Origin: Phycisphaerales bacterium
GTDB taxonomy: Bacteria > Planctomycetota > Phycisphaerae > Sedimentisphaerales > Anaerobacaceae
Direction of reading: 5' to 3'
Assembly (NCBI GenBank): GCA_011057845.1
Contig: DSDB01000379.1
Location: 1-8,346, forward strand
DNA: 8,346 bases
Made by a program: the position numbers and the translations under genes. The first letter of the stretch is position 1, and each line of letters opens with the position of its first letter. The notes under the pieces are model-generated. The model was given only the letters and a program-made list of their open reading frames with translations, ran no database searches and was not told the DNA's origin. This document shows, in pieces, positions 5,132 through 8,346 of this stretch.

Positions 5132-6805
5132 TCAATCGCGCTGTTTCCTGTATGCGTCGATGCCGAATTGCATGGGGGCGTTGCCGGCCTCGTGGGCGCC
5201 CATGTCGGGGGCGGCGCCGGTGAAATTGTCGTTGAAATTGGGGATTCGCAGGCCCGCGTCGTAGCCGGGGCTGCCCTTGGCCAATGCAAACGCGCCGTCG
5301 CCGTTGGCCGGGTCATACGTGGGTTCGCCCGCTATCCCGTTGGCCTGATGCGTGCGGCCCCTGGGCAGGGCGCCGCGGTAGAGGTCGTAGTCGTAGTCAT
5401 TGGACGGATCAGCCTTCTTGTCCCAGAAGGGCGCTTCCCTGGCGTTCCAGATGTTGTTGCGGCTGACCGTGTTGGCCACGGGTCCGCCCCAGCCGATGCC
5501 GACCCTTGCACCGCCGTTGACCCGGCGGTCGGCGGCCTCGACCGGCGGTTGCAGGACGGTGTTGTGGAACACGTAAATGCGGCCGCCGCCCATGATGTCG
5601 CTGGTCTTGAAGAAGCCGCCGCCCCAGTCGCCGGCGGCCACCCGCATCCGGCCGCTGACATTGCGCCAGACGTACAAGGGCCCCACGGACGTGCCCGCCG
5701 AGGCGATGGCAATGTAACAGTCCGTCGAGTAGTTGCCCCAGATTCGCACGTTGCGGTTGGCCCCTTCGCTCTCGATGGTGTCGTCCCAGCAGTGGCTGAG
5801 ATAGTTGCCATAGATGTCCGAATCACAGTTGGGAAAGCCGCGAACGCTGAAATTGGAGCCGGCGCCGAAGATGTCGTTGTACTGGTGGTCCTCGTCGGAA
5901 TAGACAGAGTTATAGCGGATGACGTGGTTGCCGGCGCTGTTGCTGAAGTAGACGGCCTGCGGGCCCTCCGGATGGAAGGGCTCCCGCTTGCCCGGTCCGG
6001 GTCGTTCCTCCCGCCAGTTGTTCGAATCGCCGCGAGGATGGTGAATGCGGTTGCGCTGTATGATGACCCGCTCCAGGTCGTTGGCGTTCGAGTAGACGGC
6101 GCTGTCCAGATTCCTGCCCCAGCCGTCTTCGAGCACGCGGCCCCAGCCGCTGATGTCGCATTGTTCAATCACGATGTCGTGACAGCCGCTCATGAGGCGG
6201 ATGCCGTGCTGCTGAGCCCCTTTGAGCGTCAGGCCGCGGATGATTACGTAAGACGCCCGCACCTCCACGCAATGCGGGTGCTCGTTGGCGACGTCGATGG
6301 TGGCTGCATCCCGGCCGGCAGGCGGGCCATAGACAACATAGCCGTCTTTGTCACCGCCCTCGCGGATCACCAGCGTCTGCGTTGAGTCGGACACCTCCAC
6401 CCGCCGGGCGACCGGGAAATCCTCGCTCCATGTCTGGAAGGCGATGACGGTCTGTGGGCCGCTGCTCAGTCGAAGCGCGGCCTCGTACCGCGTGCCGGCT
6501 TCCAGATGGACGATGCTGCCGCGATACTCGCCGCCATGCTCCCAGGGCCGGCTCTCGGTCTCGCCGCGGCCGCTGTAGCCGACCGGCGACATCGTGCGCG
6601 AGTCGAACCACAGCGGCATGGCCTGCCGCCAATCGTCGCTCCCCGCCCGGCGGTACCGAACCGAACACGTATCCTCATCCGAGCCGCCTTCAGCCCGCCA
6701 ATACAGCCCGACGCACTCAAACGTAACGACCGCGCGAGGGGCTTCAGCACAGAGAAGAGTGCCTGTCAGTACAACCATGAACCCTGGGACAATTGTTCTC
6801 GGCAT
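5132..6805 (-). CDS. Secreted protein with Fn3-like and right-handed beta-helix domains
   Basis: The 557-residue product starts with a signal peptide (hydrophobic core about 8-19, likely cut after A-E-A near 22; the TLLC stretch is not a proper lipobox). Residues about 25-125 look like a fibronectin III-type beta sandwich (G-L-Y-W-R-A, then L-E-A-G-T-R-Y-E-A-A-L). From about 165 to 470 the sequence is a right-handed parallel beta-helix, as in pectate lyases and related polysaccharide-active enzymes: repeated short strands with N/D turns, for example Y-V-I-I-R-G-L-T-L-K and N-R-N-V-R-I-W-G-N. The end, G-S-P-G-Y-D-A-G then A-P-D-M-G-A-H-E, is the usual closing motif of such proteins. No catalytic set can be assigned, so substrate and activity are unknown. 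The ATG at 6803-6805 has AAGGAG (6814-6819, minus) eight bases upstream. It converges on the ParA-type gene and seems to be transcribed alone. Confidence 0.85.
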   Translation of the reverse strand: MPRTIVPGFMVVLTGTLLCAEAPRAVVTFECVGLYWRAEGGSDEDTCSVRYRRAGSDDWRQAMPLWFDSRTMSPVGYSGRGETESRPWEHGGEYRGSIVHLEAGTRYEAALRLSSGPQTVIAFQTWSEDFPVARRVEVSDSTQTLVIREGGDKDGYVVYGPPAGRDAATIDVANEHPHCVEVRASYVIIRGLTLKGAQQHGIRLMSGCHDIVIEQCDISGWGRVLEDGWGRNLDSAVYSNANDLERVIIQRNRIHHPRGDSNNWREERPGPGKREPFHPEGPQAVYFSNSAGNHVIRYNSVYSDEDHQYNDIFGAGSNFSVRGFPNCDSDIYGNYLSHCWDDTIESEGANRNVRIWGNYSTDCYIAIASAGTSVGPLYVWRNVSGRMRVAAGDWGGGFFKTSDIMGGGRIYVFHNTVLQPPVEAADRRVNGGARVGIGWGGPVANTVSRNNIWNAREAPFWDKKADPSNDYDYDLYRGALPRGRTHQANGIAGEPTYDPANGDGAFALAKGSPGYDAGLRIPNFNDNFTGAAPDMGAHEAGNAPMQFGIDAYRKQRD

Positions 6806-6833
6806 CCGGATAGCTCCTTCAGAATCCTATATC

Positions 6834-6854
6834 TTCTTGGGCTCCCCACAAGAA
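6834..6854. promoter_or_regulatory. Inverted repeat upstream of beta-helix gene
   Basis: TTCTTG (6834-6839) and CAAGAA (6849-6854) are perfect inverted arms nine bases apart, about 30 bp before the start codon. On the minus strand TTCTTG lies 17 bp before TATAGG, a poor but possible promoter. The arrangement would suit a dimeric regulator binding over the promoter; no regulator gene is in the window. Confidence 0.3.
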
Positions 6855-6905
6855 TCTGTGCATTGATACACGGACCAAAGGTGCGTTTTTCGCATTCCGG
6901 GCTAC

Positions 6906-6950
6906 CAGCGGCAGAAGCAGAGGGCCCGGTGATCCGGGCCCTCGCCGCTG
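6906..6950. terminator. Strong two-part hairpin in the intergenic region
   Basis: GAGGGCCCGG (6920-6929) pairs perfectly with CCGGGCCCTC (6934-6943) around TGAT. An outer stem, CAGCGGC (6906-6912) with GCCGCTG (6944-6950), extends it past a one-sided 7-base bulge. On the minus strand the inner stem is followed by TGCTTCT, a modest U-rich stretch, so a minus-strand terminator is the likeliest role. It lies about 300 bases past the esterase stop, so it may end a read-through transcript or an unrecognised small RNA. Confidence 0.45.
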
Positions 6951-7194
6951 TATAGCCACCGGACGCGGCGCTCGGGTTGCACGCCTGCAGAGCCCTATCC
7001 TCCGGTCCGGCAAGGGATTATGTTAGCGGTCTGAATGGAACCACTCAAGCATTTCCCGGGCGCCTGATAGCCTTCCGGCGATCAGGCCGCTGGAAGCCCA
7101 AGAAGCGAAAAACGCAGGGTCGCCCAAATCACGGGCGCAATGCGGCGCACACGAGATGCTGTCTGTGATCGCGACTCGAAGTGGTAACGCCTTA
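6951..7194. other. Intergenic stretch with several stems, no gene found
   Basis: This middle part of the 450-bp gap holds CCGGAC/GTCCGG (6959-6964 with 7005-7010) and a hairpin CCTGAT...ATCAGG (7063-7086) with inner GCC/GGC. It also holds GCGAAAAACGCA (7105-7116), an exact inverted copy of 6882-6893. I see no tRNA, no plausible ORF with a ribosome site, and no conserved RNA motif that I recognise. Confidence 0.4.
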
Positions 7195-7239
7195 CAGCAC
7201 AGGCACGTGCAGCGTGGCTTGCTCGCACTGCCTGCACTG
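7195..7239 (-). terminator. Long hairpin just past the esterase gene
   Basis: On the minus strand, 16 bases after the esterase stop, CAGTG-CAGGCA-GTGC-g-AGC folds onto GCT-GCAC-g-TGCCTG-TGCTG around AAGCCAC. That gives 18 pairs with one bulged G on each arm and two G-U pairs. It has no T-tract, so it could be a factor-dependent terminator or a 3'-end stabiliser of the esterase mRNA. Confidence 0.45.
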
Positions 7240-7255
7240 ATTCATGCGGGGAGGT

Positions 7256-8155
7256 TCATTTCTTATCGAGCAGGCCCAGGTCCTTCATCCAGGCGGCGCA
7301 TTGCGTGGGCCAGTTTTCGATGGGTCCGCGGCCCTTGCCGAGGCCGACGCCGTGGGGAGCGCGGCGGTAGATGTGGAGTTCGGCCGGGACCCTGGCCCGG
7401 CGAAGCGCCAGGTAGAAGTAGACGCTGTTCTCCGAGGGTACGGCCGTGTCTTCGTCCGTATGGACCAGGAAGGTCGGCGGGGTCTCGGGTGTTACCTGCT
7501 TCTCATTGGACAGAGATTTCACCAGCTCGGCGTCGGCATCGGGCCCGATGAGGTTGTTCTGCGAGCCGCGATGGGTAAAGGGCTCGCCAAAGGCGATGAC
7601 CGCATAGACCGGGACCATGAAGTCCGGCCGGCAACTGACACGGTCGATGGGGTCCGCGGCGTTGGGGTCGCCCTTGTCGAAGTGCGTCCCGGCCGACGTG
7701 GTCAGGTGGCCACCGGCGCTGAATCCGAGAATCCCGATGCGTTGCGGGTCTACGCCGAACTGCCCGGCTCGGCAACGCACGGTCCGAATCGCCCGCTGGG
7801 CGTCCATCAGGGGGTACGGATGTCCGTAGCCGGCCCCGCTGCGGCTGTGGCGGTACTTCAGAATAAAGCCGGCGACACCCAGGGAATTGAGCCATTGGGC
7901 GATCTGGTGGCCCTCGTGGTCGATGGCCAGATGGCCGTAGCCGCCGCCCGGACAGATCACCACGGCCGCACCGGTCGCTTTGTCCGCGTCGGGCAGATAG
8001 ATGGTTAATGACGGTTTGTCACCGTCGGCGTCGCCCCTGGCCCCCGGCGCTCCATCGGGCCAGAGCAACTCCACCTTCGGCTCGCAAATGCCAATACCCG
8101 CGGCCAACAGAACCACGGCGATCCCCACCAGGGCAATACTGATTCGACGACTCAC
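7256..8155 (-). CDS. Secreted alpha/beta hydrolase, acetylxylan esterase-like
   Basis: This serine hydrolase probably removes acetyl or similar ester groups from polysaccharides outside the cytoplasm. With the start chosen here it has 299 residues. After a signal peptide (hydrophobic core about 5-22) comes W-P-D-G-A-P-G-A, typical of this esterase group. Then the oxyanion-hole segment C-P-G-G-G-Y-G-H (about 68-75), nucleophile elbow G-F-S-A-G-G-H (Ser about 146), acid segment H-T-D-E-D-T-A-V-P (Asp about 236), and A-P-H-G-V-G (His about 268). The triad is complete. I prefer GTG at 8153-8155 because AAAGGAG (8163-8169, minus) lies seven bases upstream; the ATG at 8171-8173 would put that site inside the coding sequence and has no ribosome site of its own. 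The natural substrate is inference from family resemblance. It starts 38 bp after the E2-type gene on the same strand. Confidence 0.87.
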   Translation of the reverse strand: MSRRISIALVGIAVVLLAAGIGICEPKVELLWPDGAPGARGDADGDKPSLTIYLPDADKATGAAVVICPGGGYGHLAIDHEGHQIAQWLNSLGVAGFILKYRHSRSGAGYGHPYPLMDAQRAIRTVRCRAGQFGVDPQRIGILGFSAGGHLTTSAGTHFDKGDPNAADPIDRVSCRPDFMVPVYAVIAFGEPFTHRGSQNNLIGPDADAELVKSLSNEKQVTPETPPTFLVHTDEDTAVPSENSVYFYLALRRARVPAELHIYRRAPHGVGLGKGRGPIENWPTQCAAWMKDLGLLDKK

Positions 8156-8193
8156 AGTGCTACTCCTTTGCATGACAGGTTGGATTCCACTTT

Positions 8194-8346
8194 TCAGACA
8201 GTCTCCTCCGCGAGGTCCAATTCCGCCAGGGACCGGGGGTTCTCCACGCGCTCGACGATGGCCCGCAGGAACCGGGCGGCGTAGATCTCGTCCACAACCC
8301 TCCGGTCGACGGCCAGGGTGAAACGGACGGCCTTGCGAACCGCCAC
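8194..8346 (-). CDS. C-terminal end of 2-oxoacid dehydrogenase E2-type acyltransferase (partial)
   Basis: An open frame enters from the right edge and ends at TGA (8194-8196), giving the last 50 residues. F-T-L-A-V-D-R-R-V-V-D-E-I-Y-A-A-R-F-L followed by V-E-N-P matches the end of the E2 catalytic domain (dihydrolipoyl acyltransferase), where the usual text is L-S-x-D-H-R-V-V-D-G-x-x-A-A-x-F-L, then L-E-x-P. E2 forms the core of pyruvate and branched-chain dehydrogenase complexes. Here the catalytic His of DHRxxDG is Arg and the Gly is Glu, while the Asp is kept, so normal acyl transfer is unlikely if the rest of the gene follows suit. The fragment is too short to name a subtype or to see a lipoyl domain. 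The gene is upstream of the esterase; a shared transcript is possible across the 38-bp gap. Confidence 0.7.
   Translation of the reverse strand: MAVRKAVRFTLAVDRRVVDEIYAARFLRAIVERVENPRSLAELDLAEETV

Noticed and set aside
5168..6385. + strand open frame of 405 codons opposite the beta-helix gene
   Set aside because: Its Val/Ala/Gly/Asp-rich product is the mirror of the beta-helix codons. The minus frame has a signal peptide, a ribosome site and the closing family motif.
6806..7255. tRNA or other standard RNA gene in the gap
   Set aside because: No T-loop GTTCGAATC-like block, acceptor pairing or CCA end was found on either strand, and no tmRNA, RNase P or SRP signature was recognised.

Overview
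The window is GC-rich (roughly two thirds G+C), and several features point to a planctomycete-like bacterium, probably of the Phycisphaerae/Sedimentisphaerales kind. These are long TPR proteins, secreted beta-helix and acetylxylan-esterase-type proteins, and interspersed palindromic repeats. One repeat reads in frame as MHGQDARAT, a peptide I remember from database proteins of planctomycetes and verrucomicrobia. The taxonomic call is an inference: there is no rRNA or other phylogenetic marker here.

Layout, left to right. (1) Bases 3-209 (+) hold the C-terminal end of a probable glycoside hydrolase. Its stop lies five bases from the stop of a convergent cytoplasmic TPR protein (215-1618, -). 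(2) A 419-bp intergenic region (1619-2037) carries a terminator-like double-arm hairpin, two TATAAT boxes, one with a usable -35, and a GC-rich leader hairpin. (3) A tight + strand operon follows: ribH (lumazine synthase, 2038-2502), a 145-bp structured spacer, nusB (2648-3070), and a ParA/Soj-type ATPase gene (3074-5002) whose Shine-Dalgarno sequence overlaps the nusB stop. The ATPase is normal for about 265 residues, then runs on for about 365 residues of Pro/Ala/Gln/Arg-rich, probably disordered tail. The first part of that tail is built from interspersed palindromes and short tandem repeats read in frame. (4) On the minus strand are a secreted Fn3-plus-beta-helix protein (5132-6805), a 450-bp structure-rich intergenic region, a secreted acetylxylan-esterase-like alpha/beta hydrolase (7256-8155), and the last 50 codons of a 2-oxoacid dehydrogenase E2-type acyltransferase (8194-8346) that lacks the catalytic His.

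How it fits together. The central operon is housekeeping (riboflavin synthesis, rRNA antitermination) plus an orphan ParA-type ATPase with no ParB next to it. The flanking hydrolase fragment, beta-helix protein and esterase suggest plant- or algal-polysaccharide breakdown, but they are separate transcription units, not an obvious single locus. The most unusual content is the repeat family: the same 16-bp core occurs in the ribH-nusB spacer and twice inside the ParA coding tail, and a palindrome from the tail has a decayed copy just past the gene.
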